Assembly: GCA_003427395.1 (NCBI GenBank) | Contig: BFEA01000312.1 | Location: forward strand, 954,631 to 1,018,630 | DNA from: Chara braunii | Lineage: Eukaryota; Streptophyta; Charophyceae; Charales; Characeae | DNA length: 64,000 nucleotides | Reading direction: 5' to 3' | Shown: positions 9,781-22,200 of the stretch, in pieces | Layout: each line of letters begins with the position of its first letter | Numbering within the stretch: the first letter of the stretch is position 1 | Notes under the pieces: model-generated | Seen by the model: only the letters and a program-made list of their open reading frames with translations | Database searches by the model: none | What the model was told of the DNA's origin: nothing | Program-made: the position numbers and the translations under genes

Positions 9781-11020
9781 CTAAATTCGAGGTCCTCGGA
9801 GAATAATCCAGTCCAAGATCAGATTTTTATCTTTCTTTTCCCTCTCGTAGGCTCTAACTACGTCGGGAGCGGTTTCTCGAAGTTCAGTCCTAGTAAACCA
9901 GCGATCATCCTCGGGTTCCTGATACGCAAATCGAACTTTATACGGTTTCTGTGGACGACCTCTACCTCCTGTTCTGAATACTTCTTCACCTACAATGCCC
10001 TCAGTGTCATACCTTTCATCCATGTCCGGAGGGATCATGGATCTTCTTCATGGAAACCGTTGGCTTGTGACACACGACAACAACTTTGACGCATGAAACA
10101 CAGGGTAGGTGTGTAGGTGCGCTAGGATTTCTATTGTGTAGGACGGCCCATCCTCTCCGCCCTTAACTTCTAGAACTGGCCTCGGTCCTCTGTATGCGAG
10201 CAGTAGCTTCTGCGAAATGTTCTCCTCAGGAGCGAATTCTTTGGACTTGACCTAGACAAGGTCGCCCACTTGAAATTGTGATGGGCGACGGTGCTTATTA
10301 GCCTGTTCTATCATTCTGTGCTGGGCCTTCCTGAGGTTTCCAACGACGGTAGCTAACTCCTCGTGCTGCATTGCAAACTCCCTAGTACCGGGCGGTAGCC
10401 TATGAATCTGATCTCGGGTAAGTCCTTAAACTGGTCTGCATGGTCTAAAGGACTTGAGCAACTCATTGGGAGTACGACAGCTGGCCAAGTGCACGCTATT
10501 GTTGTACGCACTGCCTACCTTGGGCCAGTTAATCTGATCCAGTCTAATATACATGCTTAGAACTTGTTGCAGGATTTTGTTCATTTGCTCAGTCTGACCG
10601 TTGGACTTTAGATGACGGCCAGATGACATTAGCAATTTTGACCCATAGACTTTCATCAATTTCTGCCAGTTCTGAATAGTGAACCAGGTGTTTCTATCGC
10701 TAACTATGGACAGCGGAATCCCGTGATCACTAACCTAATGATAAAAAAACTTCTGAATTACTAGATCAGTACGTGCCTCTGCAGGCAAAGGAACAAAGAA
10801 AGCGTATTTACTAAACCTATCGACTATAACCAATACTTGGCTCTTCCCGTGCCTACTCTTGACGCTACCATCCATGAAGTCAATGGACACTCCATCTCAA
10901 TGAGAGTCAGGAATAGGCAAGGGTCGAAGAAGACCAAGAGGGGCACGTGTAGTTGTCTAATCCTTCGGCAGACTTTGCAACTGCGAACATACTCTATGCA
11001 GTCAGCTTTCATCCCTGGCC
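9781..11020 (-). pseudogene. pol: RE3 Pol C-terminus: integrase core and chromodomain-like tail, broken
   Basis: Reading right to left, the sequence resumes the integrase zinc finger just after the RE4 insertion (WPGMKADCIEYVRSCKVC, near 11020-10970). The core acidic residues follow: Asp in SIDFMD (about 10885), Asp in IVSDRN (about 10710) and Glu in SNGQTEQMNK (about 10590). Then come the QVGDLV tail motif, YPVFHASKL (about 10085) and a final segment with YKVRFAYQE and WFTRTELRE (about 9880-9960). Frameshifts and in-frame stops occur near 10900, 10740, 10430, 10250 and 10050. The tail ends at the stop at 9781. All three catalytic residues survive although the frame does not. Confidence 0.8.
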
Positions 11021-11024
11021 ACGT
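11021..11024 (+). repeat. Left target-site duplication of RE4 (ACGT)
   Basis: ACGT lies next to the RE4 LTR end at 11025 and recurs at 23563-23566 beyond the other LTR. With one copy removed, the RE3 integrase frame continues without shift across the junction, which confirms the boundary. Confidence 0.8.
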
Positions 11025-13719
11025 TGTCGACCAGTAGAAGGGTTCTGATAGCCTACGAAATTGACCCTCTGTCGTCCCCGTGTCTGTCACCCACGGGAGG
11101 GCCAATTCCAGGCTCCAACAATCTGCAAACAATGAGTTAGAATAAATAGTCCAACAAGTATAATCAAGCATCAGCAAGGTGGGTGAAGGAATGAACAGGG
11201 TCACCGAAACAGTCAATCCATAATTGTCTGTTCCACCACATTTGAACCTGTCTGGTCACACGCAAAATTGGTTGACCTGGGGCTAGTCTTTGTCAAGGTT
11301 CCAACAGCTCCTTTCCTTCTTCACTGTTAGTCCTTCTCGTACTGCTGTGCCATCAGTGGGCTACATTTCGGTTCCAGTGAACCGCACTCGAGAACTCAGT
11401 ATTTATATGGTGACTGGTGACTCTGCCCTGCGCGTGAGCTTCGAGCCGACCACGGGTCAACCCATCCTGCGCTCGGTCCTTGGGTTTGCATATAAGATGC
11501 CAAGTCTAGAACTGTCGTCCGGGACAACAGAAAAATTGTAGCTTCCGAGATTACAGTCCGATGAATAATTATCTGATTCAAGATATGCAACCAATGCTGC
11601 CTTCCCAGCCTGAATCCATTGAAATCTCAGACTCAGTTGGTCTGAGTTCATAAAGTCCGAGCCTATTAGTCTGCTAACTTTCCGTTGCTTTCCCGAATTT
11701 GAGTCTGCTAGCTGCTCAGCTTGGGCCTGAGTACCTGAGTCTACACACTGTTCAGTCCGCTGTTGCGTCTGTAAATTGTTTAGTTCGTAGCTGTGTATCT
11801 GCTCCCTGAACTTTACGGAGAACAAACTGAAAACTGTTCCCTGAGTCGAAGACGTGGCCGCTCCTGTGTGTGTGTGAGACTGCAACATTTGTTGTCTAGT
11901 GTCTGGAATCTGCAATAGTCCAATCCTCGTGTTTTGTGTTTGAGATCTGCCAAAGTTCTTAGTCTGAAGTATCTGCTGACTGGGTTTGCGTCCGCTGAGA
12001 CCAGAAGGTTGAATTCCAAGCTTGCTGTTTCTGTTCCCTGCTGTTTTCTGTGTGCTGGCCCGATTCCTGCAGGCCCAAGTTACTGCCATCAGCAGGCTGA
12101 GTACCTGGATCCGGGGATCCGAATCGAGTTAGGTGGGGTGCTTGAGCCTTTTGGCCCTACAGAAACAGCAGAATCGAGAGCTTGAACCATCGTTGAGCAG
12201 GGACTGTTCAGTGCAAACCTCTGAAGTCACAAACACAGCCTGCTGACCGCTGAACAGAACTGGCTCGTAGTATCCGTGACTAAACTGAATAATGGCACCT
12301 TGAAATGACAATGCATGGTTCCGCTCAGCACATGAAGGCCTGATTGCACCCGTCGCTTTCACCATTTTGTGCTATGCTTAACAATTGTTTTCTCCATGAA
12401 TCTCGACAGCTATTGAGCTAGATCAGGAAGGCAGCAATGATGACATTTAGTAATGAGAAGCACAAAAATGAACTGTGACTTGCAGCATATGCTGATCTTC
12501 AAACAACAGCAAAATGAAGTTGGTGAAATATTGAGGGAAGGTTTATTTGCCATCCATCCATTTGCCACAGGCAAATCTAGCGACAACAGGGACCAGATTC
12601 GTGTGCAGTTCAGGTTGCCTCCCAAATCCTTCTCATGTGAGTGTGTATGTTCCCGTGCCTCTTACTGTGTGAAACCACAGCGCCGCTGGATCAGTCGCCA
12701 ATTGAGGAAACATGGTCATCCACGAGTACCTTGGGAAAGCCACCCACCAGCTGGCTGAAGCTGAAAAGAGTCTTATGAAAGAACGTAGATAGATGCACTA
12801 AGGTGCGCTCGATCAGCCACCAAAAAGGGGAAATAGGAATGTATCTTCAGCAAGAACACGGGAAGATACACTGCGCCATACTGTCTCCTGTGTGCAGCCC
12901 GGAATGTATCTTCAACAAGAACACGGGAAGATACACTGCGCTGTACTCCGTCTCCAGTGTGCAGCCCCACCCGATTGCTCTCCAAATGAGGAAAAGACAG
13001 TAGAATGGCTGAGGTCTTAGTGTAGGACTCCAAACGGTCATTTCTGAAATTCGCGAGATGCACGATGGCAATTTTGGAATTTAGCCTACTCACTCGAAAC
13101 TGGCCAAGCTGCTTGGCGCTCCCTGACTTCAAGATCCCCCACCCATCACCCCCTATCAATCTTTTTTTTTTTTTTTTTTTCCTCCTTTCCTTTCTCTTTA
13201 TCCTATTATTATTAATATCTTTATCCTTTTTCTTTCCAATCCACTCAAGCTCCCTTTCCTGATTGTCTGGGCTACTGCATCCATGTGTTCCTCCACACGG
13301 GCTGAGTGCCCTCACGTGCAAACATCACTCTCCACGTAAGCGTGTCACGGCTCCATTTCCCACCTGATGAAATTGAATCTCCCTCTAGTACTTGGGAAGA
13401 TACATTGCTCTACACGTTGTTTGCAGTGGCTGTGCGCGAATGTGGTTTTTGCATCTGCCCTTAGTCCACCCCCTCTCGTGTCTCTTCTCTCTCTCTCTCT
13501 CTCTCTGTGGTGCGCTTACGGCTTGAGCGGGCTGCAGCTCCGTTCATCTATTAAACTCGCCTTTGAGTTAGGGCCGCGCTTGGAAAGAGGGCGGTGTCCA
13601 GAGGCTGACAACGGCGGATCTGGTCCTGCAATTTGAAGGCAGCGACTTGGCGATTTTTCACGCTCAGAAGAATTCACTGAAATTTCTGAATTTTTTATCA
13701 TTGGTAGATTACGTCATGG

Positions 13720-14262
13720 TCCTTCCAGGAAAAATATCAAATAAAAATAAATAAATCATTTTAACCGTGCAACAATCACCTCGCCGGTTCCTGGCATATT
13801 CGAGTTTTACCAGAGTGTCGTTCGTAGGCCAACGGGAAAAGCACTCCAACTGCCACGATTTTTCCTGCTCTAAAGAAAGCGTTTCAGAGTCTGCAATTTT
13901 AGAGTCCTGAAGGTTTGCTCGAGATCCTTTCAGGAAAAATCACACAAAAGAAAAATGGAAAAATCATTTTGACCGTGAAACGATCGCCGCGCCGATTCCT
14001 TGCATATTCCGGTTTTACCAGAGTGTCGTTCGTAGGGCAAAGGGAAAAGCACTCCAACTGCGGCGATTTTTCCCGCTCTAAAGAAAGCGTTTCAGAGTCT
14101 GCAATTATAGAGTCCTCTTGGTTTGCTCATGATCCTTTCAGGAAAAATAACACAAAAAAATGGAAAAATCGTTTTGACTGTGAAACGACCGCCACGCCGA
14201 TTCCTTGCATATTCCAGTTCTACCAGAGTGTCGTTTGTAGGGCAACGGGAAAAGTACTCCCA
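13720..14262 (-). repeat. Tandem repeat of about 205 bp in left RE4 LTR (2.6 units)
   Basis: Units begin at about 13720, 13923 and 14133, marked by TCCTTTCAGGAAAAAT and by CCAGAGTGTCGTTCGTAGG. The last unit is partial. The right LTR has only 1.6 units (from 21943 and 22148). Confidence 0.9.
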
Positions 14263-14654
14263 CTTCTGCGTTCCACGACCGCTTCGTGCATTTCATTAAC
14301 CGTGTGTCCTGGATTTCTCCCCACCTCCACGCATGATTGGAAGACTGACTAGTCTCCCCGTGTGCTGATTAGGTAGGTAAATATCCCCCTTCGGTGTGCC
14401 TCTTCATGCAAGATTGAGGAACTTACCCCCGTTGCCGTGCGTAGGTCACCGTGCACTATTGTACCAGTTCGCTGGTGAGTACGCATCACCAGGTCCTTCC
14501 CGAATGCCCCAGATCGGGGACTCATGCCCCGAGGGACCACCAGCACACTCCCGTGTGCCGGCACCAGCCCTCCTTGAGCCAGCTCTCATGTGCCAGCCCA
14601 GTGCGCCCTTCTTGTGCGCATCCCAAAAGTGTCCCCAATCCGGGCCCAGTTGGG

Positions 14655-14662
14655 CTTATATA
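14655..14662 (-). promoter_or_regulatory. Probable TATA box of RE4 LTR
   Basis: Minus-strand TATATAAG about 1.03 kb into the LTR, conserved at 22670-22677 in the other copy. Its position implies a U3 of about 1 kb and a very long R-U5. The 5' LTR copy at 22.67 kb would drive the element. Confidence 0.5.
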
Positions 14663-15691
14663 GTTTGTTGGGCCCGACTTCTCATGCCACAACTGTGGCC
14701 TCAACCTCCCAAGTGTTGGGCGCTGTCGAGAAACTTGCAGCGGCCCGGTACCGAGCATCCTCCCGAGCCTAGGCCCGAGCCTATTCGGGCCCCCGAAAGG
14801 TTTTCTTGCGAAGAGGGTCTTTTTGTCGGGTACCGGGCCTTTTGCAGCACCCTGGTACCGGGCCTATGCCCGAACCAAATACCCGGGCCTGCTCCACTAC
14901 CGGACAGTCACGAGCGGGACCAAGAAATTGGCAGTCGGGAAATTGGAGTCGTTTGGTACCGGACCTACACCCCCGTGGCTGAATTTGGTGTCCCGGTCCA
15001 AAATCCCCAACAGTCCAAACGACACTGGTGGCCCACAACCAATTTGCCGCACACTCTCAACCCCTCACGGGAAACGAACAATCCGACGTCGTGACACTCG
15101 TGGTACCGCTCCTCCATTGTTCTCGGGCCAGCTCTCGGCCCCGCCATTAAAGTTGTTCCCGCGCCAATTCGAAAGTACCACCCAATTTAATGTATTTTCC
15201 CAGTTCACGTGTTTTTCACGCGTCCCTGCCGTCAGCGCTCTTTATCAACGGTCATCCACTTTCCATAGAAACGCCTCTCAAAATCGAGCCCTAGCAGTGG
15301 CACTTAGAGACTCACCAAACTTCGTCGGGAGGCCCGGCGCAACTCTTAAGATATCTGCATCCCGTAATTATATTTCAACAGCGGGCGCAAGTTCGGATCA
15401 CTCTTTCAGTGTGCCGCAATTTAATATTAGAATTGCCTGTTTTTATTGAAATAATAAATTATCTCGTTCCCGTCGAGTCTGGAAAAATTCATCCTCCTTG
15501 GCCATATCTTGCCATAGCCTCGGTTGAACTTGGTTTTTCCCGTGTCGTCCATCCCCCAGCAGCCAATTGTCTCCTATCTGCTCGATCCGCAAGGTAAAAA
15601 CCGTCGGACAGGCCACTGTGCGAAATTCGACCCTCAACTGTAGACTCTTCAAAGGAAGTAAAGGGCGGCGTAGGGCTTGAGCCGCCCGACA

Positions 15692-15705
15692 ACAGCCCCC
15701 CCCCC
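15692..15705 (-). other. RE4 polypurine tract
   Basis: Ten consecutive C on the plus strand (15696-15705), read as G10 on the minus strand, end just before the LTR start. Only the left LTR has it, as expected for the 3' LTR. Confidence 0.65.
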
Positions 15706-17684
15706 ATTCTCGACGTCCCCGGCGAGCCACCGGATTTGAGGTCGTCTGATTATCGAGGAGGAAGAGATTAATTGACCGGCATCTAATCCCTACCCGATCA
15801 ACCCCAAGAAATGCATTCTTATAATTTTGTTTCCCCATTTTTTTTTTTTTGCTTTTCCGACCTCTCTTCCCACCATCGTTTCTCTTTGTTTATCGCTTTT
15901 TGTTCCTCACTCGCTCTCTCAACCACCCTAACGCTGCCAAGCTCCAATAGACTTGGAGCTTGTCTCGCCATTTGTGGAAGTAGAACCTACTTTCGCCTTT
16001 ACACTTAGTTGATTTAACCAATTTAATAAATAGTAAAATGTGTCCTCCTTTCGATATAAGGCTTTTGAGCTGCCGAGGTTTATCTTCGTCCAACGACGGG
16101 TTCGGATAAACCCCTATCTCTACTAAAGAGCACCGTTCACTCCTCGTGCGATCATTGAGGTAAAATGTAACGAGATATGTAGTTACGAAAAATAACAGGC
16201 TAAGGCTAAAGTTGCAGAAGTAAGACCAATAGTTGTAAGTACGAGCATACGCGGACACAAGGATGAGCAACAAGAGAGAAAAGAGAGGCAAGTCTATACT
16301 CTCGTCTCGCGCCTCGATCACAAGCTGCAATCTCGCGACCCAATTTCCAGTCCTGATGGAATCTTTGCCCTCGGATCTCCTCACGTCAACAACGGATCCC
16401 TCAGCATCCTCGACAAACTTCATTTCCACTACGGTCTTTCCTTTGCCTTCTTAGTTAGATGGAAGTCGATTCCCACGTTCTCGACCTTCCAAAAGACTCC
16501 TGTCTAGTTCACCTTCAATACTCGTCATCGTGCATTGATCCATTATAAAGCCTCCAACATCTTTTATAGTTACCAGATTTTGGCTCGCAGTTGTCTTAAG
16601 ACTACTTCCAAGATCGCTTTCGGATGTACCGATGGTCTCAAACAGCCGCGGAATGCCATAGCTGATGTCCGACTCGACGGTCTCAAATAGTTGAGCAAGC
16701 TCATAGTTGTCGTCCGACTCGACGGTCTCAAAGTTGACATTCGGTTCGATGATCTCACACAGTCGAGCAAGCTCATGACCGATATCCGGCTCGTTCATGA
16801 CTTCGAATGCTTATGAAATTCCGACGCCCACAATACTGCTGAGGAGACCCTTCTCATCTTGATCCTCTATCAACTCATCTTGGGCATCTTCAATATCTTT
16901 CATGTCTTCGCGTTCTTCATTTATCAATGTCATCTTCATAGCCATGGTTCGATCTACCAATATCTCCTCCATAGCCCTCGATCCTTCGCCCTTCGACGAG
17001 ACGACAATGGTGAGGCTACTATCATCGGTCCTATCTTTGATCAATTTTCCATCCACTTCCTTAGCACAACACTAGAGTTGCATAACAATCTTCGTTACTA
17101 CTCTCGAACCGAATGCTTGTAAACCCGATCGGCAAGCTATCATCTGCATCCAGGTCCTCCTCAAATCATATACTCGGCACCCAAATTTCTCCCTGTTTTG
17201 CCTCTTGCATTGTTTCCTTCGTAATGTCCATATTCACTTTCGTAGAAGGTTGACAGGGTATATCCTTCTCATCATTTGCCCATTTTGTCCTTTTCCTCTC
17301 ATTTAACTCGACGGTTTTCTCATGGCTCTTTTCCCATCTGTCTTGAGACTCTTGTTGCAAGGGAACCCTCAAGATTCCTCCTTTCTTCGAGGTGGGACAT
17401 TCTTCGTTCTCTTCATCCTTTCTAGTTCAGCCCGCAGAATCTTAATCTCCTCAAGCGCTTCTCATTCTTTCCTATGTGATCTCCTTCATTCTTCTTATTC
17501 TTCTCTACATCCCCAACGCCTATCTTGAAATCCCTTACCGTCATCCTTCTTCCAGTCGCCGCTGTTTCCTCTTTTCCATTCTCCACTATCTTTTCTTGTT
17601 TTACTTTTCTTAGGCGACTGGAACTCTCTTCCCTCATCACAAAGTTGTTTTTCTAAACGACTTCTAGGTACTCCTTTCCCTAGT
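15706..17684 (-). other. RE4 interior between gag and 3' LTR: degraded open frames, no pol
   Basis: Several minus-strand open stretches follow gag. One at 16451-16798 encodes a repeated FETVESD-like heptad (three copies). One at 16811-17056 is acidic. One at 15890-16429 contains a strongly hydrophobic run (LPLFSLLLLILV and LSLLFFVTTYLVTFYL, about 16150-16270) that could form membrane helices. The part next to gag (17422-17692) is Lys/Arg/Trp-rich and resembles the basic tail of the RE6 gag. I recognise no enzyme. The hydrophobic ORF sits where an envelope-like gene would, but without homology this is only a positional remark. Confidence 0.45.
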
Positions 17685-18350
17685 TTATCCATCCGGTCCC
17701 TCAGGCTGCAAAGCCAATGCCTTTATCTGGGCGAACGACAACTTTTTAGTGGGCATGTTTCTCACAACAAACTCTCTTCTCTCGATAGGCCGAGTCCCTA
17801 TGAATATAGCGCATCGTTCTAACTCAACGATAAACCCATTTTCTATGAATGGTTCGGATGCCTTCTCAAAACGTCTAGCAAACGCTACCAAAGTTTTCCC
17901 TTCCTCTTTCTTAATCTCCTTTAAGTCCTCGACTGACTACAAGATACCGTCGCAAGCAAAGACTCGAGACAATCGTTCTCTAAAGGTTTTCCACCTCGAA
18001 TCCTCGGGTATAGCAGCACGCACATCTTTGTCTAGTTTGACATCCGTGTGATTAATGAACCCAATTATTGCTTCCCTCTCAGTCAATTTTGCTCTCAAGA
18101 CGTAAACGTCCCAGTCAATCAGGAATTTTGTTACTCGATGCCCTGTAAAGTATAAGGGTGATCCGAAGAATGGAGGAGGATGATAACGGGTTCTATATGG
18201 TTGCACACACATCATCAGATATGGTTGTCGCTCATATGGATCATAAAATATCTCGTTCGAGGATTCTCTCCCAGAAATCTCGACGTCACTCCTCTTCTGT
18301 CTTACTCCTATTTTCATCTTCCGTCCTTCATCAGAAGTCCCCATCCTCAT
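17685..18350 (-). pseudogene. gag: RE4 gag-like gene with one in-frame stop
   Basis: Two open stretches in the same frame (18350-17937 and 17891-17685) are separated by a TAG at about 17937. The encoded protein has the shape of a retrotransposon Gag capsid domain: LYFTGHRVTKFLIDW near the start, RWKTFRERLSRVFACD at the centre and LVAFARRFEKA near the end. The same three landmarks occur in the same order in RE6 at 62784-63100 (LYFNGRDV, RWRTFKSSLLRIFACD, LVAFTRRFKRL). Gag would form the particle in which the element RNA is copied by enzymes supplied in trans. I see no CCHC knuckle, and the downstream Lys/Arg/Trp-rich tail may bind RNA instead. Confidence 0.75.
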
Positions 18351-18497
18351 ATTTTCTCTTAGCGTCGTTCCCCTTTTACGTAGTATCTTCTTCCTGGAAC
18401 TAACATCATATGATAAGCACTTCCTGATTTCATCCTGATTTCATCAGTGCCCCATCCAGATCATCGGTCGATCCAATTAATCAACGAAAAAAAATAG

Positions 18498-18695
18498 TTA
18501 CGATATTCTCTCCGACGCGTGTGCAATCCACTCTCGACTGGTGAGGTCATAGATCCACACAACAGGCCCCCGTCGAAAGCTCCTATAACCCCTCAAGACG
18601 TCAACAAGCCTAGGAAAGAAGGAGGATAGTCCAATGTACCATCGTCGCTGGCCTGCCATCTCCTTCGCGACCTGGACACGAGCTGGCCAACTCAT
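18498..18695 (-). CDS. RE4 single copy of the unrecognised gag-proximal module
   Basis: A 65-residue minus-strand ORF lies about 150 bases upstream of gag. Its central part (RLVDVLRGYRSF, then PVVWIYDLTSREW) resembles the repeated module of RE6, for example RMVEVLRAALRSG followed by LFWIYTRCVDAG at 59530-59610. The position (after the primer site, before gag) is the same in both elements. I do not recognise the family. The signal is a pattern of hydrophobic, Arg and Trp-x-Tyr residues, so profile confirmation is required. The copy may extend on either side of the ORF. Confidence 0.45.
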   Translation of the reverse strand: MSWPARVQVAKEMAGQRRWYIGLSSFFPRLVDVLRGYRSFRRGPVVWIYDLTSREWIAHASERIS

Positions 18696-19238
18696 GTGTC
18701 TCAGGGTGGACCAAAGTCACACGCGAACGAAATGGCGGTGTCTTGCTCGTGCTTCCTGGCTCCTATCCATGCCTCGACTCGGCCCACATCAGGCATGGTC
18801 TCACCTCGACTCGTGCGGTGTATCAAACCCCCCAGCTATCAATCATGACCCTCTAGCCTATCTAATCCCGCCCAGCTCCTTGAAATCCGGGGCGCTTATC
18901 CCCTCCCCTTCAAGCCTTTCCGTTCATCCCCTGCTCACAATTTCTCTCTTGGAGTCAGATCAGGGTAAACTGACCAAAGGGTAAGGAAAGATCAGAATAA
19001 TTTCCCTCAATCGCAAGATACGAGCAGGAAAGGAAAGCATGAAACCATGAAGATGCGAGAATTGACAAAATCACGTCTCACCGGGAACGTCGATCACCGG
19101 TCGGTTGTCCATCGCTCGCTCGTTCGTGCCCACGCCGCATCTGCGCACACCAAGAATACCCTCCTTTAATAATTGCTCAAATCAATCTCTTCCACGCCTC
19201 TACGGTTACAGGCGAACCGAAGTCCCGAGAGGCAGCCT

Positions 19239-19256
19239 TCCCCGGCAATGGTGCCA
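19239..19256 (-). other. RE4 primer-binding site (tRNA-Asp type)
   Basis: Minus strand TGGCACCATTGCCGGGGA matches 16 of 18 bases of TGGCGCCGTTGCCGGGGA, the tRNA-Asp complement used by Athila/Tat-type plant elements. Both mismatches are G-to-A changes. It starts one base after the right LTR ends. Confidence 0.8.
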
Positions 19257-19257
19257 C

Positions 19258-22200
19258 TATCGACCGGTAGAAGGGTTCTGCCAACCTACGAAATTGTCCT
19301 TCTGTCGTCCCGGTGTCTGTCACCCACGGGAGGGCCAATACCAAGCTCCAACAATCTGCAAACAATGAGTTAGAATAAATAGTCCAACAAGTATAATGAA
19401 GCATCAGCAAGGTGGGTGAAGGAATGAACAAGGTCACCGAAACAGTCAATCCATAATTTTCTGTTCCACCATATTTGAACATGTCTGGTCACACGCAAAA
19501 TCGGTTGACCTGGGTTAGTCTTCGTCTAGGTTCCAACAACTCCTTTCCTTCTTCGTTGTTAGTCCTTCTCGTACTCCATCGGTGGGCTACATTTCGATCC
19601 CAGAGAATTGCACTCGAGAAATCGTTATTTATATGGTGACTGGTGACTCTACCCTGCGCGTGAGCTTCGAGCCGACCACCGGTCAACCCATCCTGCGCTC
19701 GGTCCCTAGGTTTGCAGATAAGATGCCAAGTCTAGAACTGTCGTCCGAGACAACAGAAAAATTGTAGCTTTCGAGATTACAATCCGATGATAATTATCTG
19801 ATTCAGGATTTGCAACCAATGCTGCCTTCCCAGCCTGAATCCATTGAAATCTCAGACTCAGTTGGTCTGAGTTCATAAAGTCCGAGCCTATTAGACTGCT
19901 AACTTTGCTTTCCCGAATTTGAGTCTGCTAACTGCTCAGCTTGGGCCTGAGTATCTGAGTCTACAGACTGTTCAGTCCGTTGTTGCGTTTGTAAATTGTT
20001 TAGTTGGTAGTTGTGTATCTGCTCCCTGAACTTTACGGAGAACAAACTGAAAACTGTCCCCTGAGTCGGAGACGTGGCCGCTGATCTCCTGTGTGCGTGT
20101 GAGACTCGCAACATTTGTTGTCTAGTGTCTGGAATCTGCAATAGTCCAATCCTCTTGTTTTGTGTTTGAGATCTGCCAAAGTTCTGAGTCTGAAGTATTT
20201 GCTGACTGGGTTTGAGTCCGCTGGGACCAGAAGGTTGAATTCCACGCTTGTTGTGTCTGTTCCCTGCTGTTTTTTGTGTGCTGGCTCGATTCCTGCAGGC
20301 CCAAGTTACTGCCATCAGCAGGCTGAGTACTTGGGTCCGGGGATCCGAATCGAGTAAGGTGGAGTGCTTGAGCCTTTTGGCCCTACAGAAACAGCAGAAT
20401 CGAGAGCTTGAACCACCATTGAGCAAGGACTGTTCAGTGCAAACCTCTGAAGTCACAAACCCAGCCTGCTGACTGCTGAACAGAACTGGCTCGTAGTATC
20501 TGTGACTAAACTGAATAATGGCACCTTGAAATGACAATGCATGGTTCCGCTCAGCACATGAAGGCCTGATTGCACCCGTCGCTTTTACGATTCTGTGCTA
20601 TGCTTAACAACTGTTTTCTCCATGAATCTCAAACAGCTATTGAGGTAGATCAGGAAGGGAGCAATGATGACATTTAGTAATGAGAAGCACAAAAATGAAC
20701 TGTGACTTGCAGCATATGCTGATCTTCAAACAACAGCAAAATGAAGTTGGTGAAATATTGAGGGAAGGTTTATTTGCCATCCATCCATTCGCCACACGCA
20801 AATCTAGCGGCAACAGGGACCAGATTCGTGTGCAGTTCAGGTTGCCTCCCAAATCCTTCTCATGTGAGTGTGTAGGTTCCAGTGCCTCTTACTGTGCGCA
20901 ACCACAGCGCCGCTGGATCAGTCGCCAATTGAGGAAACATGGTCATCCACGAGTACCTTAGGAAAGCCACCCACCAACTGAAGCTGAAAAGAGTCTTCTG
21001 AAAGAACGTAGATAGATGCACTAAGGTCCGCTCAATCAGCCACCAAAAGGGGGAAATAGGAATGTATCTTCAACAAGAACACGGGAAGATACACTGCGCC
21101 ATATTGTCTCTTGTGTGCAGCCCGGAATGTATCTTCAGCAAGAACACGGGAAGATACACTACGCCATACTCTGTCTCCTGTGTGCAGCCCCACCCGATTG
21201 CTCTCCAAATGAGGAAAAGACAGTAAAATGGTTGAGGTCTTAGTGTAGGACTCCAAAGGGGCATTTCTGGAATTCGCGAGATGCACGATGGAAATTTCAG
21301 AATTTAGCCTACTCACTCGGAACTGGCCAAGCAACTTGGCGCTCCCTGACTTCAAGATCCCCCCCCCCCCCTCCCCCCCTGTCGATCTTTTTTTTTTTTT
21401 TTCTCCTTACCTTTCTCTTTTTGCTATTATTATTATTCTCTTTACCCTTTTTCTTTCCAATCCACTCAAGTTCCCTTTCCCGCTTGTCTGGGCTACTGCA
21501 TCCATTCCTCCACACGGGCTGAGTGCCCTCACGTGCAAACATCACTCTCCACCTAAGCGTGTCACGGCTCCATTTCCCACCTGATGAGATTGAATCTCCC
21601 TCTCCAGTACCTGGGAAGATACATTGCTCTACCCATTGTTTGCAGTGGTTGAGCGCAAATGTGGTTTTTGTATCCGCCCTTAGTCCACCCCCTCTCGTGT
21701 CTCTTCTCTCTCTCTCTCTCTCTCTCTCTGTGGTGCGCTTACGGCTTGAGCGGGCTGCAGCTCCGTTCATCTATCAAACTGGCCTTTGAGTTAGGGCAGC
21801 GCTTGGGGAGAGGGCGGTGTCCAGAGGCTGAAAACGGCGGATCTGGTCCTGCAATTTAAAGGCAGCGACTTTTGCGATTTTTTACGCTCAGAAGAATTCA
21901 CTAAAATTTCTGTATTTTTTATCACTGGTAGATTAGGTCATGGTCCTTCCAGGAAAAATATCAAATAAAAATAAATAAATGATTTTAACCGTGAAACAAT
22001 CGCCACGCCGGTTCCTTGCATATTCCAGTTTTACCAGAGTGTCGTTCGTAGGCCAACAGGAAAAGCACTCCAACTGCCGCGATTTTTCCGCTCTAAAGAA
22101 AGCGTTTCAGAGTCTGCAATTTGAGAGTCCTGTAGGTTTGCTCGTGATCCTTTCAGGAAAAATAACACAAAAAAATGGAAAAACCATTTTGACCGTGAAA

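Larger units (their letters stand above)
11025..15691 (-). repeat. 3' LTR of RE4 (left copy, 4667 bp)
   Basis: Aligned throughout with 19258-23562. It contains a 64-bp tandem pair around GAAGATACACTGCGC (12839-12990), a T20 run (13161-13180), a (CT)n run (13483-13506), a tandem repeat of about 205 bp (2.6 units from 13720) and a minus-strand TATATAAG promoter-like box (14655-14662). About 110 bp of GGTACCGGGCC-rich sequence near 14745-14855 has no counterpart in the other LTR. A 210-residue minus-strand ORF at 11457-12089 recurs in the other copy simply because the LTR is duplicated. Confidence 0.9.

Noticed and set aside
11457-12089. 210-codon minus-strand ORF recurring at 19899-20537
   Set aside because: Both copies lie in the duplicated RE4 LTRs, so the recurrence comes from LTR duplication and not from selection. 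The Gln/Ser/Thr-rich composition shows no domain.
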